A program made the position numbers and the translations under genes. From positions 1 to 64,000 of the forward strand of contig NZ_PEBQ01000144.1 of NCBI RefSeq assembly GCF_002738225.1: a stretch of DNA of 64,000 nucleotides, written 5' to 3'. Shown here piece by piece: positions 16,473 to 24,868 of this stretch. This DNA comes from Acetobacter pomorum (GTDB lineage Bacteria > Pseudomonadota > Alphaproteobacteria > Acetobacterales > Acetobacteraceae). The notes beneath the pieces are model-generated. The model worked only from the letters and a program-made list of their open reading frames with translations. It was not told where the DNA came from and made no database searches. The first letter of the stretch is position 1. Each line of letters begins with the position of its first letter.

Positions 16473-16970
16473 ATGCGTTCTGCATCCCGCCATTTTGCTG
16501 CTGCGCTGGCGCTATGCGGGGCATGGTTTATGCCTGCGGGCGCTGAAACCATGCTTGGCCCGGTTACGGCAACAGTTACATTCAATACCCATTCGGCGGA
16601 TCTGGGCGTGGGATATACGTGGGGCCGTGGTGTGCTCACTTATGGAGACCGCCAGTATCCGTTTGAAATCAAGGGAGCCTCTGCAATCGCTGTTGGGTAT
16701 TCTTCGGGCCATAGTGTCGGCAAGGTGTACAATCTTCAGCGGATTGAAGATTTTGAAGGCACATTCTGGGCCCTTTCAGGCGAGGCCACGGTGGGGCGCG
16801 GCATTGGCGGCCTGCTGATGGAAAATAATGATGGTGTGCGTATCCGTTTGGATCAAAGCCGAGCAGGTGGACGTTTTGCGGCGTCTCCTTCCCGTTTGAC
16901 CATCCATTTGCTGGATAAAACAGGCACGCCCGTGCCAACGGCATCTGCGGCTTCAAACACAACGCATTAA
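16473..16970 (+). CDS. Secreted protein of unknown function
   Basis: The start at ATG 16473 has a GGGAG site 7 nt upstream and gives a clean signal peptide (MRSASRHFAAALALCGAWF, cut after PAGA). The mature part of about 140 residues is glycine-rich and beta-like: WGRGVLTYGDRQYPF, GYSSGHSVGKVYNL and an RIEDFEGTFWALSGEATVG stretch with alternating hydrophobic residues. It resembles small exported proteins of Rhodospirillales that I cannot name with certainty. It stands alone between dnaQ and a convergent glycosyltransferase. Confidence 0.7.
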   Translation: MRSASRHFAAALALCGAWFMPAGAETMLGPVTATVTFNTHSADLGVGYTWGRGVLTYGDRQYPFEIKGASAIAVGYSSGHSVGKVYNLQRIEDFEGTFWALSGEATVGRGIGGLLMENNDGVRIRLDQSRAGGRFAASPSRLTIHLLDKTGTPVPTASAASNTTH

Positions 16971-16995
16971 GCTGCTTACATCCGGCCTGATACGC

Positions 16996-18105
16996 TTATT
17001 GTGTCAGCAGGCGGGTGGTGATTTGTAGAATTGTTTTTTCATCAAAAAGGCGCAGGGCGCGTTTTCGTCCTGCCTCTCCCATACGCTGGCGTAATACGGG
17101 GTTTTGAACCAGCGTTGTAAGGGCTTCTGCCAGTTCTGCTGTGGTACCGGGTGGCACAAGCAACCCGGTTTCATGCGGTACAACTTGTTCACGCGGGCCA
17201 CGGATATTGGTGGCCACCACCGGCAACCCACATAACATGGCCTCAATAATGGACATGGGCAGACCTTCAAAATGGCTGGGCAGAACAAAAATATCTGCTG
17301 CTGCCAGTAAAGCCGGAATATCTGCCCGATAGCCAAGGCACTTCAGGCGTGGGCCAAGGGCCTCGCGGGCGTGTGCAAGGTATGCCTCCATATTGGCACC
17401 GTGATCTGATGCCAGCCTTTCCCCCACAATCCATAATTCTGCATCTGGCACATACTGCATGGCGGCCAGAAGCTCCGGATGCCCTTTGTGGCGCACAAGG
17501 CGGGAGACAACAATAATCACCGGTGTGTGTGCAGAGGTGCCCAGTTCTGCCCGAATACGCGTTCTGGCCTGTGCATCGGGGTGAAAGCGGGCTGGATTGC
17601 GGCCATTGCCAATGGCAATGGGGTGAGGGTGAATGTGCAGGCGTTTGGCATCCTGCGCTTCTTCCCGGCTAACGGTGAGATAAATATTCGTTATGTGGCC
17701 ACAAAGCACTTCCAGCACCAAGGCCAATCCACGGCGCAGGCGGGATCCGGGTTGATTGAACAAAAAGCCATGGCACGTATAGGCAATGCGCGGCACACCA
17801 CATAGCTTGGCCGCCACACGTGCCAGAATACCGCTAATGGGCATGTGCGCGTGCACCAGATCTGGCTTTTCTCGCTTTATCAGCCGCACCAGCGCCCAAA
17901 AGGCCCGCAGTTGCGCCGGCACGGAAAAAGAACGTGCAAAGGGCAGTGTTTCAACCCGAAACCCCGCGTTTCTGGGGTGTTGCAGCAAAGGGCCATCTGC
18001 ACAAACGCCCACCACTTCGTGCCCTTCTGCCCGTAATTCCTGCATAAGGGGCAGTAGAAAATGGGTGAGTGAAAAATCGACGTTTGTGATTTCCAGAATT
18101 TTCAC
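16996..18105 (-). CDS. Glycosyltransferase family 4 protein
   Basis: A 369-aa GT-B-fold retaining glycosyltransferase. The N-terminal half has the VHAHMPISGIL acceptor-domain motif. The C-terminal half has VVSRLVRHKGHPEL, GYRADIPALLAAADIFVLPSH and the E-x7-E donor motif (EGLPMSIIEAM). It should transfer a sugar from a nucleotide donor to a polysaccharide or lipid carrier at the cytoplasmic face. The start appears to be GTG 18105, 7 bp after the stop of the heparinase-family gene, with a weak ribosome site, so it is probably co-translated with that gene. Confidence 0.88.
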   Translation of the reverse strand: MKILEITNVDFSLTHFLLPLMQELRAEGHEVVGVCADGPLLQHPRNAGFRVETLPFARSFSVPAQLRAFWALVRLIKREKPDLVHAHMPISGILARVAAKLCGVPRIAYTCHGFLFNQPGSRLRRGLALVLEVLCGHITNIYLTVSREEAQDAKRLHIHPHPIAIGNGRNPARFHPDAQARTRIRAELGTSAHTPVIIVVSRLVRHKGHPELLAAMQYVPDAELWIVGERLASDHGANMEAYLAHAREALGPRLKCLGYRADIPALLAAADIFVLPSHFEGLPMSIIEAMLCGLPVVATNIRGPREQVVPHETGLLVPPGTTAELAEALTTLVQNPVLRQRMGEAGRKRALRLFDEKTILQITTRLLTQ

Positions 18106-18114
18106 GTCAGCCCA

Positions 18115-19908
18115 TCATGCGCTTTTAAGGGAAAGCGACCAGCGAATAGGGGGCTTACTTGGGGCCTGAGGCACTGGCGGCGGCGGCAACAGCGTGTTTT
18201 CCGTACTGCCAATATGTGGGGCGGAAGGATCTGTTAACAGGCCAGAACCCACTTCTGGCACTTCAGGGGTAAGAGCTTCTGCTGGTGGGTCAGCTTCCTG
18301 TGGTTGTTCTGTTTCTTCTGCGGGATGTACGTGTGCGGCAGCAGGAGATGGATCTTCTGCCGTTTGTTCCGTGGTGGCCGGGGTTAGCACCAACTGCCGT
18401 GTGGCCTCACGCTTTCCTTGCCCCAGATAAACGCTTTCTTCTATTTCGATATGCCCGTCAGACCAGAAAAACCATGTTTCTTCCGGTGTGTGCAGCAGGT
18501 AGCCATCCTCTTCCTGCTCTATGCTGACATCAGGATGCAGATGAAAGCGGATGCAAAGGGGTACAGGAATACTGACATCTTCCAGTTTCTCAATACCCTG
18601 CAATACGATGCCATCTTTATCCAGATAGATTTTGCGGGAATACACGCCTCCGCCCTGGGGCTTGTAGCCATCATGCGTCATGCTCAGGCAATGTACGCCA
18701 TCTTGCACGGAGATCTGGCGTGTAACCTGTGGTTTTTGAGAAACGCCGCCATCGGCATCAAAGCGCATGGGGCTGAGGTCTGCCAGTTCCAGCACAGAAT
18801 GTGCAGCCGGATAACGCAAGGCATCTGCCCAGACATGTAGGGAACTGGTGCCACAGTTAACAATCAGCCGTTGCCTGCCAGATGAAAATTCAAACGACAA
18901 CATACCCGCATGGGCGCTGCCATCATACCCGGCAGGCGCGGCGGATGCGGCATCGGCAATCAGCAGGGCGCGGCCATTGTTCAGGCGCGCAAAACCAGAG
19001 TCCGGCAGGCCCGCTGCGACAACCCGTGTGCGGGATGCGCGGTTGAGCACCTGCTCAATAAACTGGGGATTTTGTTCACTGCTGCCATTAAACAGTGCCA
19101 GCCCGCCATCTCCATGCCGCATGGCGCGAAGGGCCGGGGCACTGCGGTTGGCGGCATCTAGCACACTGGTGGGGAGCGGCACGCGGGCAACCTGTAGAAT
19201 ATACAGCATTTCCGCCAGTTCGCGCACACATTGCAGCAAATCTTCCGGGCAGCGGGTAATATGGCCCCCATCGGGCAGAATCTGCTGGCTTATGGCCGTA
19301 TCAATCAGGCGCAGATAGCGGGTAAGGAACTCGGGATAATCAGGCAGGGAAACAGCAACAGCCAATAATCCCTTAAGGGCCGTGAGCGCATGCCAGCCTT
19401 TGGCTTCCTCTGGCATCAGCGCCATTATGGAGCGGGCTTCCATAATCAGCGATGCCATAAGCTGCTGGCGGAAGGAATCATCTGCCGATGCCGCAAAAAA
19501 CTCGTAACACCCCAGCCACGCCGCCAGACGGGCCCCAGTTATGGACGGGGCTGAAATAGGCCGCTCAGCCGGGGTTTGCTCCATCCACTGCGCTACCAGT
19601 GTGCGGGCCTTGATCCGTGCGGATTCTGCTCCAAGCTCTCGCAGGTCCTGCAACCATGTAAACCCCTGCAACCAGCGGCGATAGGCTTCCGGCCATTGGG
19701 GGTTATCCCATTCCCCTTCATGCAGGGGGCGTTGTGTGCCTTCAAAAAGTGTCTGGTTACGTACAAGTTGTTCACCGCCAGCGGCATTTCCAGACCACAG
19801 ATCCCGCAAGGCAACAGCAGGGGCAGCCGGCACGCGGGCAAACCCTCCCAAAGGGTTGCGCATGGCATAGGCAAGACGGGCTCCGCGAGTCCAGCGACGC
19901 AGGGGCAT
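18115..19908 (-). CDS. Heparinase II/III-family protein
   Basis: A 597-aa protein with an N-terminal alpha/alpha toroid (about residues 60-330, tryptophan-rich WLQGFTWLQDLRELG and WLGCYEFFAAS segments) and a C-terminal beta-sandwich of heparinase II/III type (IVNCGTSSLHVWADALRYPAAHS region). Family members are polysaccharide lyases, and many in alphaproteobacteria sit beside rsmB or rpe as here. Residues after about 510 form a Pro/Glu-rich disordered tail of roughly 80 residues that is not part of the catalytic fold. There is no obvious signal peptide; the N-terminus is basic (MPLRRWTRGAR). The substrate is unknown. Confidence 0.85.
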   Translation of the reverse strand: MPLRRWTRGARLAYAMRNPLGGFARVPAAPAVALRDLWSGNAAGGEQLVRNQTLFEGTQRPLHEGEWDNPQWPEAYRRWLQGFTWLQDLRELGAESARIKARTLVAQWMEQTPAERPISAPSITGARLAAWLGCYEFFAASADDSFRQQLMASLIMEARSIMALMPEEAKGWHALTALKGLLAVAVSLPDYPEFLTRYLRLIDTAISQQILPDGGHITRCPEDLLQCVRELAEMLYILQVARVPLPTSVLDAANRSAPALRAMRHGDGGLALFNGSSEQNPQFIEQVLNRASRTRVVAAGLPDSGFARLNNGRALLIADAASAAPAGYDGSAHAGMLSFEFSSGRQRLIVNCGTSSLHVWADALRYPAAHSVLELADLSPMRFDADGGVSQKPQVTRQISVQDGVHCLSMTHDGYKPQGGGVYSRKIYLDKDGIVLQGIEKLEDVSIPVPLCIRFHLHPDVSIEQEEDGYLLHTPEETWFFWSDGHIEIEESVYLGQGKREATRQLVLTPATTEQTAEDPSPAAAHVHPAEETEQPQEADPPAEALTPEVPEVGSGLLTDPSAPHIGSTENTLLPPPPVPQAPSKPPIRWSLSLKSA

Positions 19909-20017
19909 TAGAAGTTCAAAACTCCATCAAGGCAGGTGCTAAAAGGATAATGGTCGGATTGTGATAGACTACGCATCTGAGACAAGGGCTTATTTGCCTG
20001 ATGTGGCTTTATTTTGA

Positions 20018-20686
20018 CTAGGCAATAGTCCCGCGCAATGCGGCAATGGCGGCAGCATAATCTGTTTTGCCATATACAGCGCTGCCGGCAATGAGCACAT
20101 CGGCCCCGGCCTCTATGGCCAGAGGCGCGGTTGAGGCATCTATGCCACCATCAACAGCCAGCCGAATATCCCGTCCGCTTTGGGCGATCATGTCCCGAAT
20201 ACGCCGAATTTTTGGAAGTTGGCTGGACAGAAACTTCTGCCCCCCAAAGCCGGGGTTGACTGTCATGACCAGAATAATATCCACCAGATCCAGCACTTCA
20301 CTAATGGCTTCCGGTGGCGTTGCGGGGCACAGCACAATACCCGGCTTGGCGCCCAGGTCCCGAATGCGCTGTAGGGAGCGGTGCGTATGCGGACCGGCTT
20401 CAATGTGGATCAGAATCTGATCAGCCCCGGCTTGTGCAAAGGCTTCCAGATACGGATCGACCGGTGCAATCATCAGGTGCACATCAAATGGCAGGTCAGA
20501 GCACGGGCGCAGCGCCTTGACCACCGCAGGCCCGAACGAAATGTTGGGCACAAAATGCCCATCCATGACATCCAGATGCACCCAGTCTGCCCCAGCCTGT
20601 TTGAGTGCTGAAACTTCCTCTCCCAACCGTGTAAAATCGGCAGCGAGAACACTTGGGGCGATAAGGGGATAAGATACAGGGTGCAT
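20018..20686 (-). CDS. rpe: Ribulose-phosphate 3-epimerase
   Basis: Rpe interconverts ribulose 5-phosphate and xylulose 5-phosphate. The pentose phosphate pathway is the main sugar route in acetic acid bacteria, which lack a complete glycolysis. The 222-aa TIM barrel shows HLDVMDGHFVPN (metal ligands and catalytic Asp), FDVHLMI, MTVNPGFGGQKF and the second catalytic Asp in AVDGGID, then a phosphate-binding AGSAVYG. It lies between rsmB and the heparinase-family gene on the same strand. Confidence 0.95.
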   Translation of the reverse strand: MHPVSYPLIAPSVLAADFTRLGEEVSALKQAGADWVHLDVMDGHFVPNISFGPAVVKALRPCSDLPFDVHLMIAPVDPYLEAFAQAGADQILIHIEAGPHTHRSLQRIRDLGAKPGIVLCPATPPEAISEVLDLVDIILVMTVNPGFGGQKFLSSQLPKIRRIRDMIAQSGRDIRLAVDGGIDASTAPLAIEAGADVLIAGSAVYGKTDYAAAIAALRGTIA

Positions 20687-20759
20687 ACCCTGTTTATCGG
20701 CAATCCTACGCTTGTGCGCAACCGTATGTTTGGTCTTTTTTCAAACAGTTTTGCAAATG

Positions 20760-22082
20760 TTATGGGCGGATAAAGCGGGCGGCAAAAAATCCATCCATAC
20801 CGCCTTTGTCTGCCCACATTCCGGGGTGGGTGCGCAGCCAGCCCTCGGCGGTTCTGGCTTCTGGCAGAAAGGCCAGTTCTTCTGGCGTAAACGGGTCTGG
20901 CACCAGCCCCATGGCCTCTGCGGCACGGGCGCGGTCTGGCCCTTCTTCCTGCTGCAAGGAGCATACGGCGTAAACCAGCCGACCACTGGGGCGCAGCATG
21001 TTTTTAGCAGCTTCCAGCAAACGGTCCTGCCCGGCGGTGAGTGCCGTCAGATCTCGCGGGCGTTTGACCCACAAAACATCGGGGTGGCGGCGTGCCGTGC
21101 CCGTGGCGGAGCAGGGGGCATCCAGCAAAATGGCATCAAGCGGGGTTTCCGGCTGCCATGTGCCCGCATCGGCTTGCAGGGTGGTGACATTGGCAAGGCC
21201 TAAACGTGCCAGATTTTCCTTCAGCCGTGCCATGCGGTTGGGGTTATTCTCAATAGCGGTGACATGGGCGCCAGTTACAGCAAGCTGCGCCGTTTTGCCG
21301 CCGGGTGCCGCGCACAGATCTGCCACTTTTTCTGTTGCCTGCACATTTAACAGCCGTGCAGGCAATGTGGCTGCAGCATCCTGCACCCAGAAGGCACCTT
21401 CTGCATATCCCGCCAGTTCGGCAACGCGGGTACCTGCCGGGTAACGTACAGACCCGTTGGGAAGCACAACGCCATCCTCCGGCGCTGTGGCACCGGGGCG
21501 CAGGGTAATATCCAAAGGGGCTTCATGGCTGATACCCACAGCTATGGCACGCGGCACGCCCCGGCCCAGCGCGCTCCATGAACTCCAAAGCCACGCGGGA
21601 ATGTTCAGCCGTGCCTGATCCAGCCCTTCCAGCACGTTTTGTCCTTCTGCTGCTACCTTGCGCAGCACGGCATTGGCCAGCCCGGCAAACGGCGCCAGCT
21701 TGCGCCGCCGCAGGAGGGAAACCGTGGTGCCAACAGCAGCATGCGGAGGTGTTTCTAAAAACAAAAGCTGCGCGCAGCCGATCACTAGCGCCACACGTAC
21801 GGGTTCTGGTGGTTCCTTGCGTAAAAACGGTTCCAGTACAGTGCGCAGCGTGCCCATGTGGCGCAATGTGGCTGCGGCCAGACGATGTGCTGCAGCTTTG
21901 TCCCGCGGTTCGGCCTTATGCGTTTGAGCAGAGCGGGAAAGGCTGTTTTCTAGCATACGCCGGTGTTCCACCACGCCGCACAGAATATCAAAGGCGATAT
22001 CGCGCGTAGGATCAGGCTGCGGAGGGGCAGGGCGGCCTTTTCCACGTTTTGGGGAACGGGGGGCGCGTGCTGGTGTGTTCAT
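20760..22082 (-). CDS. rsmB: 16S rRNA (cytosine(967)-C(5))-methyltransferase family protein (RsmB/Fmu)
   Basis: A 440-aa SAM-dependent RNA m5C methyltransferase. An N-terminal NusB-like helical domain (about residues 25-160) is followed by the Rossmann catalytic domain: LCAAPGGKTAQL (SAM site), DAPCSATGTARRHPD with one catalytic Cys and YAVCSLQQEE with the second. The start at ATG 22082 (MNTPARAP) precedes a basic, Pro-rich leader. Its start is 44 bp downstream of the purN stop; all of purM, purN, rsmB and rpe run leftward. Confidence 0.92.
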   Translation of the reverse strand: MNTPARAPRSPKRGKGRPAPPQPDPTRDIAFDILCGVVEHRRMLENSLSRSAQTHKAEPRDKAAAHRLAAATLRHMGTLRTVLEPFLRKEPPEPVRVALVIGCAQLLFLETPPHAAVGTTVSLLRRRKLAPFAGLANAVLRKVAAEGQNVLEGLDQARLNIPAWLWSSWSALGRGVPRAIAVGISHEAPLDITLRPGATAPEDGVVLPNGSVRYPAGTRVAELAGYAEGAFWVQDAAATLPARLLNVQATEKVADLCAAPGGKTAQLAVTGAHVTAIENNPNRMARLKENLARLGLANVTTLQADAGTWQPETPLDAILLDAPCSATGTARRHPDVLWVKRPRDLTALTAGQDRLLEAAKNMLRPSGRLVYAVCSLQQEEGPDRARAAEAMGLVPDPFTPEELAFLPEARTAEGWLRTHPGMWADKGGMDGFFAARFIRP

Positions 22083-22126
22083 AAGACTGTCAGAACCGTT
22101 CAGGAAAACAGAAAAGAAAAAGCGCC

Positions 22127-22750
22127 TTACCCAACAAGCAGGGCGCACTCTGCCGGAGCAGAAACAGGGCGTTGAAGCAGAAAGTGGCGGAGCACTTGTG
22201 GGTAAAGCTGGTGCTCCTGCTTGAGCACGCGTGCGCCAAGTATATCTGCTGTATCATCGGGTAAAACAGGCACGGCGGCCTGGCCCAGAATAGGCCCTTC
22301 ATCCATGCCTTCTGTTACCAGATGCACAGTGCATCCATGCACGCGCACGCCAGCTTGCAACGCGCGTTCATGCGTATGCAGGCCGGGGAACACAGGCAGC
22401 AGGCTGGGGTGGATGTTGAGCATCCGGCCAGCCCATGCGCCGGTTAAAAACGGGGTCAGCAGGCGCATGTAGCCCGCAAGGCAGATAGCCTGAGCGCCAG
22501 CTTCCGTAAGGGCAGTGTGTACAGCGCGTTCATGCGCCTCACGGTTTTTGCCAAAATCACGATGGTTGATGGCCAGCGTGCGCAGGCCCGCTTTTTTAGC
22601 CATTTCCAGCCCCGGTGCATCCGGGTTGTTGCTTAAAACAAGACAGATGCGGGCAGGAAAGGACGGATCTTCACACGCGCGGATCAAGGCCGTGGCATTG
22701 CTGCCCCGGCCACTGATCAAAATGGCAATGGGTGTTTTTTCCACGCTCAT
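22127..22750 (-). CDS. purN: Phosphoribosylglycinamide formyltransferase
   Basis: PurN transfers a formyl group from 10-formyl-THF to glycinamide ribonucleotide, the third step of purine synthesis. Motifs: [11 protein letters not shown] near the N-terminus (phosphate binding), [12 protein letters not shown] with catalytic Asn and His, and [13 protein letters not shown] with the catalytic Asp. Length (207 aa) is normal. It overlaps the purM stop by 4 bp, so the pair is coupled. Confidence 0.95.
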   Translation of the reverse strand: MSVEKTPIAILISGRGSNATALIRACEDPSFPARICLVLSNNPDAPGLEMAKKAGLRTLAINHRDFGKNREAHERAVHTALTEAGAQAICLAGYMRLLTPFLTGAWAGRMLNIHPSLLPVFPGLHTHERALQAGVRVHGCTVHLVTEGMDEGPILGQAAVPVLPDDTADILGARVLKQEHQLYPQVLRHFLLQRPVSAPAECALLVG

Positions 22751-23829
22751 GCTGCGCGAAAATCCGGGGCGGCCTGCATTTTCAAATCAGGCTTGGCGGT
22801 GGGGGAAGCAGCCTTGGCAATATGGCCGATACGCACGGCCTGTTCCCCCATATCATGCAGGCGGGCCAGAACGGCATCGGGTTCTGGCGTAATCAGAATC
22901 ATGCCGATACCGCAGTTGAATACACGCAGCATTTCCTCGGTATCCACATTGCCGGTGCGGGCTAGCCATTTAAACACAGGCAGTACGGGCCATGTCTGAT
23001 CAATCACTGCATCCAGCCCATCTGGTAGCACGCGGGGCAGGTTGCCGGGTAGGCCGCCCCCGGTAATGTGGGCAGCGCCGTGCAGCAGCCTGGCTTTGTG
23101 CAAGGCCAGAACGGGGCGCACATACAGGCGTGTGGGTTCCAAAAAGGCTTCACCAAGGTTTTTGCCCGGCGCAAAGGCTGCGGGGTCTGTCCATGCCAGA
23201 TGGGCATCTGCCACAATGCGCCGCACTAAAGAGAAGCCGTTGGAATGCACGCCAGAGGAAGGTAGTGCAATAAGGGCATCACCTTCTGCAATGCCGGAGG
23301 GCAGGAGCGCGCCACGTTCTGCCGCACCAACAGAAAAACCTGCCAGATCATAGTGTCCATCGGCATACATGCCGGGCATTTCTGCTGTTTCACCGCCCAC
23401 AAGAGCGCAGCCGGACTGCTCACACCCGGTGGCAATGCCGCGCACAACCTTGGCTGCACTGTTTACAGACAGACGGCCCGTGGCGAAGTAATCCAGAAAA
23501 AACAGAGGCTCTGCGCCCTGCACAATCAGATCATTCACGCACATGGCAACCAGATCTATGCCCACTGTTTCGTGCAGGTCATTATCAATAGCCAGTGTCA
23601 GCTTGGTGCCCACGCCATCTGTGCAGGAAACAAGCACGGGGTCTTTAAAGCCGGCGGCCTTCAGGTCAAACAATGCGCCAAATCCGCCAAGGCCCCCCAT
23701 TGTGCCGGGGCGGTCTGTGGCTTTGGCCGCCGGGCGAATGGCGTCAACAAGGGCTTCGCCTGCTTCAATGTCCACGCCGGAATCACGGTAAGTGAGGCCG
23801 GAGGAAGGGGTGCTAGGTGAAGACGTCAT
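22747..23829 (-). CDS. purM: Phosphoribosylformylglycinamidine cyclo-ligase (AIR synthetase)
   Basis: PurM closes the imidazole ring of the purine precursor using ATP, giving AIR. The 360-aa protein carries [16 protein letters not shown] at the N-terminus, [34 protein letters not shown] and [15 protein letters not shown], all typical of the family. It starts at ATG 23829 and is divergent from the hdaA gene across 111 bp. It leads the purM-purN pair. Confidence 0.95.
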   Translation of the reverse strand: MTSSPSTPSSGLTYRDSGVDIEAGEALVDAIRPAAKATDRPGTMGGLGGFGALFDLKAAGFKDPVLVSCTDGVGTKLTLAIDNDLHETVGIDLVAMCVNDLIVQGAEPLFFLDYFATGRLSVNSAAKVVRGIATGCEQSGCALVGGETAEMPGMYADGHYDLAGFSVGAAERGALLPSGIAEGDALIALPSSGVHSNGFSLVRRIVADAHLAWTDPAAFAPGKNLGEAFLEPTRLYVRPVLALHKARLLHGAAHITGGGLPGNLPRVLPDGLDAVIDQTWPVLPVFKWLARTGNVDTEEMLRVFNCGIGMILITPEPDAVLARLHDMGEQAVRIGHIAKAASPTAKPDLKMQAAPDFRAA

Positions 23830-23940
23830 GCGCGTGCTCTTGGTCCGAATGAGAATAAAGGTCGATGTGCGAGGCAGGGTGGGTTAGGATTCCCGCTTCA
23901 GGACAGTCTTTACGGCAGGAGAAGCGGCGCGCAAAGCGGC

Positions 23941-24708
23941 ATGACACGGATTGATGACACAAAAAACGCCCTAAACGCGCCTTCGGGCGGGCAAAAGCGC
24001 CAAAATGAGAGCAGTGAGGCAGAACAGATTGCCTTGCCCTTTGCGCATCGCCCCCGATTCGGAAGGTCAGATTTTGTGGCGGCACCTTCCAATGCGGCCG
24101 CACGGGCATGGGTGCTGGATGCAGAAGCCGCTGCGCGTTGGCCGGAAGGCCGCATGGCCCTGTGGGGGGAAAGTGGTACAGGCAAAACGCACCTGCTCTC
24201 CATTTGGGCGGGGCGTTATGGTGCGCCCATTATGGAAGGCAGCCGCCTGAACACGCATGAAGCCGCAATGCTGTTTGAAGATGGCGGGTTCCGTGCTGCT
24301 GCGCTGGATAATGCTGATAAAGTGCCCAATGAGCGCGATCTGCTGCATCTTATCAATCTGGCGCGGGAGCGGCGCGTGGCCTTGTTAATGGTAGCCCGCA
24401 GGCCCCCCGCACGTTGGCCGGTAGTGTTGCCAGATCTGGCCAGCCGCCTGCGGGCCACGGCTTCTGTGCCAGTAGGTCCGGCAGAGGAAGGGCTTTTGCA
24501 CCGCCTTTTGTTGCGATTGCTGGCCGAGCGCCAGATTGTGGTGGGCGCACAGGTTACAGAATGGTTGTTGCGCCGCCTGCCACGCCGGGCAAGTGCCATG
24601 CGGGATTGCGTGGCTATGTTGGACCAGGCGGCATTGGAATCGGGCGGCCCTATTACACGCGCCTTGGCAGCCAATGTGCTGGAAAGCCTGCTGACGCGTG
24701 AAGAATAA
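23941..24708 (+). CDS. hdaA: DnaA-related regulator HdaA (regulatory inactivation of DnaA)
   Basis: A 255-aa AAA+ protein related to DnaA domain III but without a DNA-binding domain IV. A P-loop is seen as GESGTGKTH, and the Walker B region reads ALDNAD. An N-terminal QIALPF (residues 29-34), placed just before the AAA+ core, resembles the beta-clamp binding motif of Hda proteins. Hda-type proteins bound to the sliding clamp stimulate ATP hydrolysis by DnaA and so prevent re-initiation. Position before ppk and ppx matches other alphaproteobacteria. ATG 23941 lacks a close ribosome site (the nearest AGGAG is about 22 nt away), so the start is somewhat uncertain. Confidence 0.85.
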   Translation: MTRIDDTKNALNAPSGGQKRQNESSEAEQIALPFAHRPRFGRSDFVAAPSNAAARAWVLDAEAAARWPEGRMALWGESGTGKTHLLSIWAGRYGAPIMEGSRLNTHEAAMLFEDGGFRAAALDNADKVPNERDLLHLINLARERRVALLMVARRPPARWPVVLPDLASRLRATASVPVGPAEEGLLHRLLLRLLAERQIVVGAQVTEWLLRRLPRRASAMRDCVAMLDQAALESGGPITRALAANVLESLLTREE

Positions 24709-24718
24709 TGAATATATT

Positions 24719-24773
24719 CATCTCAAACCGGTTGTGATGTTTCAGTTTTATGACATCATCATCAAGTTGATGA
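24719..24773. promoter_or_regulatory. Inverted repeats in the ppk upstream region
   Basis: Two symmetric elements lie in the 160-bp AT-rich gap before ppk: an imperfect 21-nt palindrome around AACCGGTT (24719-24739), and a perfect TCATCAA-G-TTGATGA (24759-24773). They could be regulator sites or mRNA structures. No named binding motif is recognised. Confidence 0.35.
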
Positions 24774-24868
24774 GCTGAACTTTTCGCGCTGCCTACGTTT
24801 GCGTAAAGCTTTGCTTGCCCCAAGGCGGGAAACGGGGCGCATGATGCAGCATAAGGAAAGGAAGAAAC

